Made by a program: the position numbers and the translations under genes
The notes under the pieces: model-generated
The model's database searches: none
The model's input: the letters and a program-made list of their open reading frames with translations, nothing else
What the model was told of the DNA's origin: nothing
Source: Megascapheus bottae
Lineage: Eukaryota; Chordata; Mammalia; Rodentia; Geomyidae
DNA length: 64,000 nt
NCBI GenBank assembly: GCA_024803745.1
Contig: JANJXV010000100.1
Coordinates: forward strand, 930,001-994,000
Direction of reading: 5' to 3'
Part shown: positions 44,630 to 54,895 of the stretch, in pieces
How positions within the stretch are numbered: the stretch's first letter is position 1
How the letters are laid out: each line of letters opens with the position of its first letter

Positions 44630-45118
44630 CAAGCTCACGTTTGTCTCCTAACCATAAAACATAATCCAACTAATCTTTGTCTGTCATGCTGCACTGTGCG
44701 TATTATAATCTATGTTATCTTTCTGATTAGACACCCATACATCAGTGTCCATGTGTACATCTATCCTAGCAGAGGATCTCAGCTTTATGATGAGGTAGTT
44801 TTCCATTTTCCAGCCTGCAAACATTACAGAAGTACAAGGCAACTTGGTAGAGACTGCATTCTGCATGTTTACTTTAGAGCTTTCCCGAGATCGACACCTC
44901 TCCCACCCTTAAGGCCCAGTCACACACATGTACGTGTTCTACCACATTTCACATTTAGGCTCAGTTATGACTCCCCTGGGACAGTTCATGATGTGGAGCT
45001 ACTGGGTGCATTTATTTTTCCTTCTGACATTTCCCACCAGCAATACCCTACTCTATGTTCTCTTTTGGTTGTCATTTTTTTATTCAACGGTGGGTAGATA
45101 AAAGTCATGTCAATCTGG
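44630..45118. other. No gene seen
   Basis: The 164-codon frame at 44603-45097 is the longest in the window, but it begins in the TG repeat and then has no recognisable domain. The 60-codon reverse frame overlaps it. I do not call a gene. Confidence 0.4.
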
Positions 45119-45402
45119 GGGTCAGAGACTCAGACCTTTCATCTGAGTTACTCAGGAGGCTGAGATCCAAGGGTCGTGGTTCCAAGCCAGCCTGGTAAAA
45201 AGCATCCATGAGATGATTATCTCTAATTAATCACACACACACACACTCCCCCCCCCACACACACGCACGCACTCCTGCCTAAAGTACAACTGTGGTTCAA
45301 GTGGTAGAGCACTAGCCTTGAGCAAAAGCAGCTCAGGAACAGCATTAGGCCCTGAGTTCAAGCTGCAGGATTGGCACACAGACATATTATTAAAAAAAAA
45401 AA
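45119..45402 (+). mobile_element. B1-like/Geo composite SINE with CA insertion
   Basis: 'tgagttactcaggaggctga', then a CA/C-rich expansion (45232-45275) inside the linker, then 'ctgtggttcaagtggtagag', 'ctgagttcaagctgcag' and an A-tail. The microsatellite sits inside the element, not in its tail. Confidence 0.88.
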
Positions 45403-46248
45403 GCCCTCCGGGCTTTTGGCTCCTTCATTTCTATTTCTGTATAATATCCTAACATAAAGATTCCGTATTATAAAATATACATTACAATATTTGTGGCCTA
45501 AGCTATTCTTCAGATCTAGGTAGCCCATGCATGTATCTTGATACATAAATGCACGCAGTTCCCCACGGTGAATTCTTACAGCTCCAATTTCTGGGTTATT
45601 GACTATGTATCATCCCAGCTCTGCTAAATCGCAAAGCTCCCACCAAAGGCTTTAAAAGTTCTTGTAGCTCCACATCCCAGCCCCTTTGAAAGGAATGACC
45701 CTTACCTACCCCCTACCAACAACCACAGATGATAAAGGAGAGTAACTAGGAGGTCTCTTTCTCTGCTTTTAAGTGAAGAATTCGCCTGCTCTTTCCCCAG
45801 CCCTGTGAGAGGAAGATGAACAGGGAGCAGTAGGAGTCCCCGTAGCTGTTACAGGATGAGCTCGCTCTGCAGGACACCGGGATGGCAATCTCAGCCTCTA
45901 GGTGTTCACTGTCAACTCCATAAATGGAGAACATCCGTCAAAGACGGAGGCGTGAGGAATGACAAAGCCCTTCGCCACAATGATTTTCCTTCCTGTTTAT
46001 CTCAAAGAAGATGATCCATCATGGCAGGGGTAAGGTCCCCCTGAGGAGTCTCTGCTGATCAGACAAGCTACCAGAAGGCTAAGCCAGGGGGCAGCATTTT
46101 CCTTGTATGGTCTGGTTGTCTGCTCATGCACTGTGCTAACACCCTGAGCAGTAAGGCTATGTCTTCCTCCCTGTCTTGTTCATTAATTCACTCAACATGA
46201 TTGAGAGTCAATGCTGAACAGGCGAAGACCTCACATTCTGTTCATCAA
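45403..46248. other. No gene seen
   Basis: Unique-looking sequence. Short minus-strand frames (62 codons) without features. Confidence 0.45.
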
Positions 46249-46348
46249 TGAGCCAGGTGCAGTGGCTATCACCTGTATTCCAAGCTATTCATGAGGCTGA
46301 GATTGGAAGATCAGGGTTTGAAGCCAGCAGCAATATTCTTCAAGACTT
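46249..46348 (+). mobile_element. B1-like SINE, left arm only
   Basis: 'gccaggtgcagtggctatca', 'caagctattcatgaggctga', then 'gtttgaagccagcag'. It ends where an IDL-Geo-like SINE starts. Confidence 0.78.
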
Positions 46349-46545
46349 AGTTTGGCCTAGTGGTTAAAGTGCTTGCCTAACATGCACGAAGACCCGGGTT
46401 CGATTCCTCAGTACCACATACATAGAAAAAAGCCGGAAGTGGTGCTGAGGCTCAAGTGATAGAGCTCTAGCCTTGAGAAAGTCCAAAGACAGTGCTCAGG
46501 CCCTGAGCTCAAGCCCAGGACTGGCAAAAAAAAATAATAATAGTA
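46349..46545 (+). mobile_element. IDL-Geo-like dimeric SINE, 5'-truncated
   Basis: Begins at 'tagtttggcctagtggttaa', lacking the first few bases, with perfect box B 'ggttcgattcc', linker and right module, and an AAT-rich tail. Nearly identical to the copies at 6356 and 8093. Confidence 0.92.
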
Positions 46546-46560
46546 ATAACCACAACAAAA

Positions 46561-46676
46561 GGCCGAGAGGCATAATTTAAGTCGTAGTGGAGCACCTGTC
46601 TAGGAAGTCTGAGGCCCTTACTCCACACCCCAATACCACGAAAGAAAGATAAGAGAAAGAACAACAAAAAAAAGGA
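46561..46676 (+). mobile_element. ID-like monomer SINE
   Basis: 'ggccgagaggcataatttaa', 'gtagtggagcacctgtctag', then 'caccccaataccacgaaaga'. Third SINE in a row. Confidence 0.75.
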
Positions 46677-47894
46677 AACCATGACACTTTCCCTGAATTC
46701 TGTTTAATGACCTCATCTATTAGGCTGTGTCTTATTGAGTGAGAGGTGAACGGACACGATCCCTTTCTCCACCAAACTCCCAGCCTAGTATGATTTATCT
46801 TATACGTAGGTTCAAAGGGCTGATCAGAATCCAGAGTGAGTAATCAAGGATTGTGTGCTCCAGTGAGCTACTCCATTCACAAAGACTAAACCCATAACAC
46901 TTCCCAGAACCACACCGGAGGCTGTATGAGATTGAACATGGCATCCACGAGTCTGGCTGGTCCATTTTTGTGGTGCGTTTTAGTAAAGTGAGGTCCAGGA
47001 GAAGCTTTTGTGGCCCTAGAGCCTCATTTACCAAGAGGAAGCTTGACCAACAGGAATCCTTGACTTTCAATAGAAAGACAAACAAGGCCAAGATCCCTCC
47101 TCCAACTTCAGTCCCAGGTCTCGAAAACAACAGAAAGCAGTCACTACACTGGCTGCCAATTTACCTCTTTTAATCCTCACACGGAAACGGTGGGTGGGGG
47201 GGGTGGGGGGGAGGGCAGCAGGAACCCCCAACGCCATCTTCCAAAAAAGGAAAGTCATGAGAATCTGTTTTCTCAAAGCTACTAATCTGCAAAAATCATT
47301 CTTTGAATCCAATTCCTCTTGAGTAAAAAAATTAGCACTGATTCATCCATTGGCAAATGAGATGTCGACTGTGGAAGTTTTATCCAGGAGCCCTTTATAT
47401 TTTTTTTCTGGAAGGTCAGAGTTGTCCCCACCTGACTTGTTTTGGGCTGGACCTCATCCAGTTCACCCAAGTTCCATTTCTAGGAACTATAACTCACTGT
47501 GTCCTGTGTTCTTATAATCCCAAGGCGAAGGGTGGGAACCTTGTGAGAGAGACAACAAAAGACAGCACAGCTCTAGCCCCTCTACTCTTGGCTAACCAGG
47601 ACTTTCCCCCATGACCATCACAAGCCAGTGGCCTACAGTATGAAGATCAATCAGATCCTGGCTCCTCATCAGGAACCCATGACTTCACTTATCTAAACAA
47701 TCATTCCCTCTATGGTACCATTTACTTAACATCTATGGATCCTATCAGTGGAGTTTCTGGATTACTTCACCTATGTCATTGGGGAGGAGACAAGGGTACC
47801 AATACAAACCCAAGCCATTGTCCACACATGAAAATATAAGCAATAAAAGTGGGAGAGAAATTCATTATTGGCAGTAGGATTAGCTAATACCATC
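46677..47894. other. No gene; G-rich run at 47189-47215
   Basis: Mostly unique-looking sequence. Overlapping frames of 111 (-), 81 (-) and 85 (+) codons have no recognisable domain. 47640-47760 may be a faint MIR. The G-rich run is listed separately. Confidence 0.45.
47189..47215 (+). other. G-quadruplex-prone run
   Basis: Five or more G-runs of three or more bases separated by single T or A bases (GGG-T-GGGGGGGG-T-GGGGGGG-A-GGG). Strong quadruplex potential by pattern. No adjacent gene start is visible. Confidence 0.8.
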
Positions 47895-48060
47895 AGGGGT
47901 GATTTATTGAGCATTTAATGTATTCTTGCCAATCTTGCAGAAGCAGAGTGAGATTACTGTACCAAGTCCTTGAACAGTTGAGGGCAGAAAGGTTCAAAGT
48001 GGTTCAAGTGGTAGACCACGACATCACAGTGGTCAGCCAGCAGTGGAACTGGAATGGGGA
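47895..48060 (-). mobile_element. MIR SINE remnant
   Basis: 'tttattgagcatttaatgta' at the start and 'gtcagccagcagtggaactg' at the end fit the complement of MIR. The middle is poorly preserved. Confidence 0.45.
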
Positions 48061-48289
48061 CAGACATGTCATAAGAAGAAAGTGAAGCTTTGCCCAGCTA
48101 CAATATCCATTCCCAGTTGGCAAAGGAAAAAACCAACCCTAAATGTGGTAAAAAAAATTCTACACAATCACAGTTCAATAAGATAGTGCATAAATACCAA
48201 AATGAATGAATGATACAAAGCTATGAATTTGCCTAGGCAGTTGTTTATGATGTCCTTGGAAGTAAACTTGCAAGGAATGTATACACACA
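48061..48289. other. Nothing recognised
   Basis: A short unique stretch. Confidence 0.45.
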
Positions 48290-48415
48290 GAAAGAGAATG
48301 CAACTGAAGGCAAGAAGCTTTGTCTGTTTGCACACTTTTGTATCCTTGGCACCTAAGACGGTGCCGGGCATATAATAGATGATTAATCAATATCTGCCAA
48401 GGAAATTAATGGGTT
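48290..48415 (+). mobile_element. L2 LINE 3' end
   Basis: 'cttttgtatccttggcacct', then 'aagacggtgccgggcatata' and 'atagatgattaatcaatatc', match the L2 terminus ('tatccccagcgcc...gcctggcacatagtaggcgctcaata'). Confidence 0.6.
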
Positions 48416-48444
48416 CTTAGTGAATCCATAAGTAAATTAGTTAT

Positions 48445-48727
48445 CAGCTGAATGAATGCATGGATGGCTACTGAATTGATGGATGATGGATGGATGAATT
48501 AATGAATGGATAAATGAGTGGATGATGAATAAATGAATCATAAGTGGATAGAGGGATGAATGATTAATACATGAATACGTGGGTGGATTGGTGAATAAGT
48601 GGATGGATAGGTGAATAAGTGGATGGATGGATGAATAAATGGATGGATGGATGAATAAATGGATGGATGGATGGATGGATGATGAATACATGAATGATAA
48701 GTGGATGGATGGATGAATGAGTGGCTG
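48445..48727 (+). repeat. (TGGA/TGAA)n tetranucleotide array
   Basis: About 280 bp of mixed TGGA, TGAA and TAAA units, with a pure TGGATGGA core. It begins just after the L2 3' end, whose natural tail is TGAA-type. The His/Ser/Ile-rich minus-strand frames are its translation. Confidence 0.95.
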
Positions 48728-49398
48728 AATATGCCAAAACCTAAGTAATGGTAATTCCTGGGTGATGGATTTCCAAGTAATTCCATTCCAATTTGTGTGT
48801 TTCTGCATGTCTTATTTTTGCATCAATAAATAAAGATTGGCTGTGTAATTAGAGAGGAAAAGCCACCTAGTCACCTCCAGGATTAATTACAGCCTAGAAA
48901 GAACAGGAGTCACGAAGCTGAAGTCTAGCCCAGATCCTAGCATGAGGTTCAGGTGTAACTTGCTTCATTAACTTGTAGAGGCGTTGGTGTCAAGCTTGGG
49001 TTTGAAAGTGTCAGTTGCAAACATCACCATCCTGCCATCCATAAACCAGTGTTAAAAATCTCAGCTCAGCCACTCCAGGGGCAGCATTTTCCAACCTTTA
49101 GATACAAAGTCACTCTTATTTGTGTTACTTCTGGGTTCCTCCTGAACCACCATTTTAAATACATCTTTTAATTTTAACTATTATTTTATATAACTATTTT
49201 TATTCTTATTTATGGACACATATTTTTATAGATTGCTATAAATTTGTATGTATTTCTATATATTTATGTATATTTTATATAAACATATAAGTATATATTG
49301 TGAAAGTATAATGTTGATAATACATATCTACTTATGTTTCAAATCACCATACATTAGTAACATGAGAGGGTTTCACTGTGTGTCTACATACATGCAAA
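48728..49398. other. No gene; AT-rich patch 49155-49320
   Basis: Unique-looking sequence followed by AT-rich DNA. Nothing recognised. Confidence 0.45.
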
Positions 49399-49409
49399 CA
49401 GTGCACTTT

Positions 49410-49648
49410 TTTTTTTTTGGTCAGTTGTGGGGCTTAACAGTCTGGGCCTGGGCGTTGTCCCTGATCTCTTCAGCTCAAGGCCACCACCCTACCCTTTGAA
49501 CTACAGCACCACTTCCAGTCTTCTAGTGGTTAATTGGAGATAAAGAGTCTCAGGGTCTTTAGTGCCCAGGCTGTCTTTGAACCAAGATCCTCAGATGTCA
49601 ACCTCCTGAATAGCTAGGATTACAGGCATGAGCCACTGAGGCTGGCTG
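49410..49648 (-). mobile_element. B1-like/Geo composite SINE, full length
   Basis: T-tail, 'ttgtggggcttaacagtctg', 'aactacagcaccacttccag', 'ggattacaggcatgagccac'. An 11-bp target-site duplication with one mismatch ('cagtgcacttt'/'cagtgtacttt') lies at 49399-49409 and 49649-49659. Confidence 0.93.
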
Positions 49649-49718
49649 CAGTGTACTTTGAACAACTTGACTCTTATATTTCCTCTGTCTCCCCAATTTG
49701 GTGGGTTTCATTATGAGT

Positions 49719-49721
<3 letters not shown>

Positions 49722-49768
<47 letters not shown>
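49722..49768 (+). repeat. (GT)n microsatellite
   Basis: 47 bp of pure GT, with Z-DNA potential. Not attached to a SINE tail. Confidence 0.97.
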
Positions 49769-49769
<1 letters not shown>

Positions 49770-50544
49770 TATTTCAAGCCTTTTTAAACCTCAGTGTCCT
49801 TCTCTTCCCTCACTATCCCATCAATGACCACCCTTTCCTGAAGTCCCTTTTTATCTCATTTAATGATGGGATTGACATTTTTCTTTCAGACAAACTCACT
49901 TTACATTTGAATAATTAAAATATGACCTCATACTATAAAAACGCTTAGAATGACTTGCCATCACCTCTATTAACAGTAAAAAAAAAAGAAAAATGAAGAC
50001 TTTTTAAAAATTGTTTCTGCATACTGATGCCTGTGCAAGGCTACAAGTCTGTGTCCTTATCTACTGAAAAAGTAATAATAAACTGGAGATTTGCAAGGAT
50101 TGGAGATGTCATAGTCTAATGCTAAGCCAAGACTGATGGGTTAGTACAAATGAGATTCAAGAAATTTGGCACAGAAATATGATTTGGCTGTAAGATATAG
50201 TCTCTCATTATCTGTAAACCTGTGACCCCTCGGTGTCCTTGAAATGAAGGTCAAGCAGCACCACAAAGCATGTTGGGAAATGCGGCCTACAATGGTGAAA
50301 CTGATGATGGGGTCATCATTGTAATGGCGGCTCCCACACACTGCAGGGTTATATACATGGTCTCTGGTTGTCCCAAACTCTGCAAAAGGCATCTGCTACC
50401 CTGATTCTACAGATGAGACCTCTGAGGTCCCCAGGCAGCGCCAATCCCACAACTCCTGAAGTCTGTCTCATTTCTGAAGTCAGTCTGTCTGATCACCAGG
50501 GATTCTGAGAACCAGGGACTCACTTCTAGTCTCAATGGCTAGCA
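49769..50544. other. No gene seen
   Basis: Unique-looking sequence. An 83-codon minus-strand frame at 50141-50392 is unremarkable. Confidence 0.45.
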
Positions 50545-51000
50545 CCACAGCAAGCCCTATGGAAAACAACTTGGTGGCAAGGGCCACGTGCATGCACGCT
50601 CTTCCATTTATCAACCACATTCTTCTAGCTTTCTAAGAGAAATGTGTGTGCCTATCTGGGCAAAGACTCTGTACTGAAATGTTCCTGATAGACAAAAGCC
50701 GGCCAACAACCTCCATGTCCATCAAAAAGTCCATGGGGAAACTAACAGAAGGCAATGCAATCATTCTCAGTAACCAAAAGATGTCAGCTCTGGGCACAAA
50801 GGCTAAAATGGATGAAGATGGAGAAGACAGAACACTGCAGGACTCCTTTTATGCGCAATTCAAGAACAGCCAAAAAACAGCCAATTGGGAGGGGATGGGG
50901 AGGGAAGAGGGACAAAACCATGAAAAGAGGTATCAAGGTTTGAGAAGTAATGCACCTACTATACATTATCCCGACAATACAATAAAAAAAAAGCTGAGAA
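50545..51000 (+). mobile_element. Old L1 ORF2-end/3' region
   Basis: 'ccctatggaaaacaacttgg', 'ctgatagacaaaagccggcc', 'aacaacctccatgtccatca', 'agaacactgcaggactcctt' follow the order of old L1 sequence ('aatagccaaaagatggaaacaacccaaatgtccatcaa'). The 123-codon frame across it (50646-51017) is chance within the repeat. Confidence 0.7.
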
Positions 51001-52389
51001 CGAGAAAGGCAAAATAGAGTTCGAACACAGATAGTTTAGATTAAATACAGCAGACTAGATAAATGATAGTAGATAGTTGTAGATAAAATTATGAACACAT
51101 ACATATAGCTTATACAGATATATAGATAGGTAAAAGTTAATCACATGTATATATCTAAGTTTTATGAATTTTATTGTGTATAAGTAATACCTCAACCATT
51201 ACTGTCAGCACAGACCATGAATTTGGACAGAACTAAATATGCCTCCAGCCAGGACTTCAGCCCCCCCTCACAAGTTTTCCTTAAATTTCACTTTGCACAA
51301 GAGTTGAAGATTAATTAACCAAAGTGTGCCTTAAGATTTCATTGCTTCTTTCGACTCCAGTCTTAAATGGGATTACACTAAATTCAAAAGGCTTCTGCCT
51401 TGTGAAGAAAATGAGAGCAACTATGCATAGACCACACATTTCAGAAAAGCTAGGAAACAAAGGACATAGAATGTATTCATGAAGAAGCAACACATTTGCA
51501 GAGACCTTTAATAGGGATCGCTTTTTATGTATCAAAGATGGAAACCTAATAAAAACTTAAACTACACTAACCTAGAGCTCAGCCTCGGGTCTCTTCCCTA
51601 GTGGAAAGTCCATATCCTGACCACAGATTTTAACACTCCAAGACCCTGCAGTACTCTGTGAACCATAGATAGCTCTTGATAAATATTTGCTCATTTGCAT
51701 TGTTTTTGAATTCAAATGCTATTTAAAGGGTTGCATTATCATGGTTTTAATAGAGTTCAAAACAGAACAAATGCACCTTCATTCTCATCCATTTTCAGTT
51801 CTCCCCACAACACCAGCATCCTCCTTTCAGCCACTATAGAGAGAACAGTTGGCAAAAAAAAGGACCAAATCAATCTCCCTCCAAACAGCCCTCTAGCAGC
51901 TAAAGAGAGACTCTCCAATAAGTTCTCTTTATCATTGTTATTGTGCCATGGAAGATGCAGATAGCAGAACAAAAAGCCAAGCTTTATGACCACTTATAAA
52001 CCCTATGACAATAAAAAAATTAAAGAAGAAAAATAACACTATCCTAGCTACTGCCAGTCAGACTAGAAAGATGCTTTATATCTAGATGTTAATTGAACTG
52101 TTGGCTCTGTACAAGGAATAAAAACATATCCCTGGAGCCTAAAATATACCTTAGACACTGAGCTTTTATCCCAAATAGTCTTCAAAGTGAACTTGGGCCA
52201 AGTAAACCCTCTCTGTTTCCATAAGGAGCCAGGTACAGTGTGGACGTGTGTCCAGTCCCGTCCAATGAGGAAATTTTGAGTGGATTGTTTCTGAGCAAAC
52301 CATCTTCTTAGCTGGGGCTACAGAATTGTTCAGCTTGTGCAGTTACTCCACAAGACACAACCTGATGCCTTTAAGGTCTATGCTAGGCA
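51001..52389. other. No gene; L2-like end near 51640-51700
   Basis: 'gctcttgataaatatttgct' at about 51672 resembles the L2 3' terminus. GATA/TAGATA-rich DNA lies at 51050-51130. The rest is unremarkable. Confidence 0.42.
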
Positions 52390-52835
52390 ATTTTCCATCA
52401 CAGTGACAAACCCCAGGTAAATCAACTTAGAGAAAGCAAGCTTTGTTTCAAACTCACTGTCTCAGGGGTTTCCATCTGTGGTGTCTGAGCTCTGTGGTTT
52501 CTGAGCAGTGGTGAGGAGGATGTGGTGCATGGAGGAACTTGCCTTCTGGCTGCCTGGAAACAGAAAGAAGGGGGACAGTCGGGCACTGCAGACAAGATCT
52601 CACCCTGAAGATGCATGCTTCCCATCCCTCAGATTTGCACACCCTTCTACCAGGGCCCATCTCCTAAGCTTCTACCCCCCACCCCACAGCCCACCACACA
52701 ATGAACCCATCAACGAACTTCTAGCTTCCAACGGTCAAATCATTCGCCATCCCCAAACCCCACTTCAGAGCTCGGCTGCATGAGGGGGACCAAGGCACAC
52801 CACCAGCCTGAGGGCATACTTCAGATTCAGAACAT
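52390..52835 (-). mobile_element. MaLR/ERVL-type LTR remnant
   Basis: On the plus strand the complement shows 'ttctggctgcctggaaacag', 'cccatctcctaagcttct', 'aatgaacccatcaacgaact' and 'tgcatgagggggaccaaggc', the order found in reversed MST/THE-like LTRs. Non-coding. The 67-91-codon frames are not genes. Confidence 0.65.
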
Positions 52836-53015
52836 GACTTGGCTAGATATCTGAAGAAAAAAAGGAGACCAAAAAAAAAGGAAACCAGCAGGAGCCAGAG
52901 CCTTGATCCAATCTGGTTCGCATCCATCTCAAAGAATGCTCAGAACACTATAATACCTGACCTGAAGCCAAGAAGAGCTGCTGCTATATTCTTTAGAGTG
53001 ACTTCTTTAAAAAAT

Positions 53016-53077
53016 TATATATATATATATATTTATACACATATATATACACACACACATATATGTGTGTGTGTGTG
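53016..53077. repeat. TA/CA/TG compound repeat with palindrome
   Basis: TA run, CA run, central ATAT and TG run. Bases 53049-53074 form a perfect 26-bp palindrome of CA and TG arms around an ATATAT centre. Confidence 0.92.
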
Positions 53078-53099
53078 AAATACATGGGGAGAGAGGGAA

Positions 53100-53297
53100 G
53101 GCAGTGCTGGGACTTAAACTCAGGGGCTTACAATTGTTCTGCTGGCTCTGGCAGCTTAGTGCTTTACCAATTCAGCCATGCCTCCAGCCTTGCTTTTTTC
53201 ACTGGTTAATTGGAATCTAAAGGACTTTTGATTTCAAAACACAGTCTTCCAGGTCTCAGCCTCCTGAGCAGCTAGGGTTATAGGCATGAGCCACCAA
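53100..53297 (-). mobile_element. Older B1-like SINE
   Basis: 'gggacttaaactcaggggct', 'actggttaattggaatctaa', 'tctcagcctcctgagcagct', 'ttataggcatgagccacc'. The right half differs from the usual Geo module. Confidence 0.75.
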
Positions 53298-53555
53298 CAG
53301 AATGTACCCCCCTCAAGTTCACCCCTTATTCCTTCCCTTTTTAAACCAGTTCCAATGGATTTCAGTGTTCTATTTCCATCCGTGTATATAAGGTACTTCA
53401 ATCATGCGCACCCTCACCTAGGTCTCTTTTCACACCCCACAACTCTCTGCTATGCACCTCCAAACTGAAGCTGTTTTACATTCCTGACCAATCTGTCTTT
53501 TATCCCAAGTCTCTTTTTCTTTCTAAAGAGCCTGGGGTTGTAGTGAAACAATTAC
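53298..53555. other. Nothing recognised
   Basis: A short unique, pyrimidine-leaning stretch. Confidence 0.45.
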
Positions 53556-53960
53556 AGTTCACATTGATTGAGTGTGCACTGTGAGCCAGCTATCAAGCCA
53601 TTTACTTGGTCTCGTGTGATCTTTACAATGCCACTCTGTATAGACATTAATATAACCTTTTTTTTAACGTTGTGCCAGTTCTGAGCCTTGCAATCAGAGC
53701 ACTGTCCCTGAGCTTTTCTGCTCAAGGTTTGCATTCTACCCACTTGTACCATAGCCCCCCTTCTGGCTTTCTGGTAGTTCCCTGGAGATAAGAGTCTCAC
53801 TGACTTTTCTGCCCAGACTGACTCTGAACTACAATCATTAAATCTCAGCCTCCTGAGATCTAGGTATGAGCCACCAAGCACCTGGCTCAAATTAGTTTGA
53901 AAAGGGTTACCAGATTATATTTCAGAGAACTACAAAGCTCTGACTTCAGAACCCAAGGAA
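53556..53960 (-). mobile_element. MIR split by a B1-like/Geo SINE
   Basis: 53556-53657 ('gattgagtgtgcactgtgag', 'tcgtgtgatctttacaatgc') and 53888-53960 ('gggttaccagattatatttc', 'ctctgacttcagaacccaag') are the two halves of one reverse MIR, separated by the SINE at 53658-53887. Confidence 0.68.
53658..53887 (-). mobile_element. B1-like/Geo composite SINE inside a MIR
   Basis: T-tail, 'cagttctgagccttgcaatc', 'gagcttttctgctcaaggtt', 'ccctggagataagagtctca', 'cagcctcctgagatctaggt'. Divergence is moderate. Confidence 0.9.
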
Positions 53961-54434
53961 GTTAAGACAGATTGCAATCAATTCCTTCTCCCTACCCTAA
54001 ATCCCCAGGGTTCTGTGAGGAGCCAACAGGGATTTCTAGTAATAGAGAGACAGAAAGTCTATTAGAGACCAGGCTATGACTTTCTCCTCACCACTAAAAA
54101 TCAAAACAAATAACTCGAATTCCTGAGGTGCATTCCTGCTGCCACTCTGGGAACCACCTCTTTAGACCAACTTCGCACGTCCAGCTTCTCACTCTGCCTG
54201 ACAGCTAAAGCGAGGCAATGGATGTAACATCTTCATAACCCGTAATTCCATTTTCATGGCATTTATGACAGGTCACTGTGTGTGTCCTCCCGGGAATCAC
54301 GGCACTTATCAAAGCTGTTCCCATTTCCTGATTGGTATTCTGAGCACAGCCTTCTGTAAGGTCAGGGGCAGAATTCACAACAGAAACCCGAATCACCTCC
54401 CTTCACACAAAAATAAATGACAGCCTCTGTGCTT
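53961..54434. other. No gene seen
   Basis: Unique-looking sequence of ordinary composition. Confidence 0.45.
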
Positions 54435-54525
54435 GTTTTCTTACTCTCCCTCCCTTACCCAGTCTTTCCCATTCTCCCTTTCTCTCCCCTCCTTCTCCCT
54501 CCTCTCCCTCCTTCCTCCATCTCCA
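54435..54525 (+). repeat. Pyrimidine-rich (CCCTCT)n-type tract
   Basis: About 90 bp of mostly C and T. The Gly/Glu/Arg-rich minus-strand frame is its translation. Confidence 0.92.
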
Positions 54526-54895
54526 ATAAACTATCAAAAAAAAGAGGAAGAAATGGAAGTGTGGCTCAAGTAGTAGTGTGCTAGCCTTGAGCAAAAATGC
54601 ACACCTGTAATCCTAGCTACTCAGGAGGCTGAGATCTGAGGATCGCAGTTCAAAACCAGCCCAGGGAACTAACGTCTGTGAGACTCTTTATCTCCAATTA
54701 ACCACTAGAAGACAGGAAGTGGGGCTGTGGCTCAAGGGGTAGGGCAGTAGCCTTGAGCTGAAGAGCTCAGGGACAGCACCCAGGCCCAGAGTTCAAGCCC
54801 CATGACCAACAAAAAAAATGCTCAGGAAAATAGTGCCCAAGCCCAGAGTTCCAGTACCAAGCTTGGCACCAAAAAAAAAGAAAAAAGAAAAAAAA
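54526..54895 (+). mobile_element. Outer SINE carrying an inserted SINE
   Basis: 54526-54600 ('gaagtgtggctcaagtagta', 'gtgctagccttgagcaaaaa') continues after the insertion at about 54818-54895 ('gctcaggaaaatagtgccca', 'cagagttccagtaccaagc'). Together they make one Geo-type right module with an A-tail. Confidence 0.88.
54600..54817 (+). mobile_element. B1-like/Geo composite SINE nested in another SINE
   Basis: Begins 'cacacctgtaatcctagcta' (5'-truncated), then 'ggggctgtggctcaaggggt', 'agagttcaagccccatgacc' and an A-tail. The flanking 'aaaaatgc' on both sides fits a target-site duplication and lets the outer element read through. Confidence 0.9.

Noticed and set aside
44603..45097. The 164-codon frame, longest in the window
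   Set aside because: It starts inside the TG repeat (CVCVCV), and the rest has no recognisable domain or composition bias of a protein.
48445..48727. A CRISPR-like or spaced-repeat array
   Set aside because: The units are contiguous four-base repeats with no spacers, in a mammalian genome.
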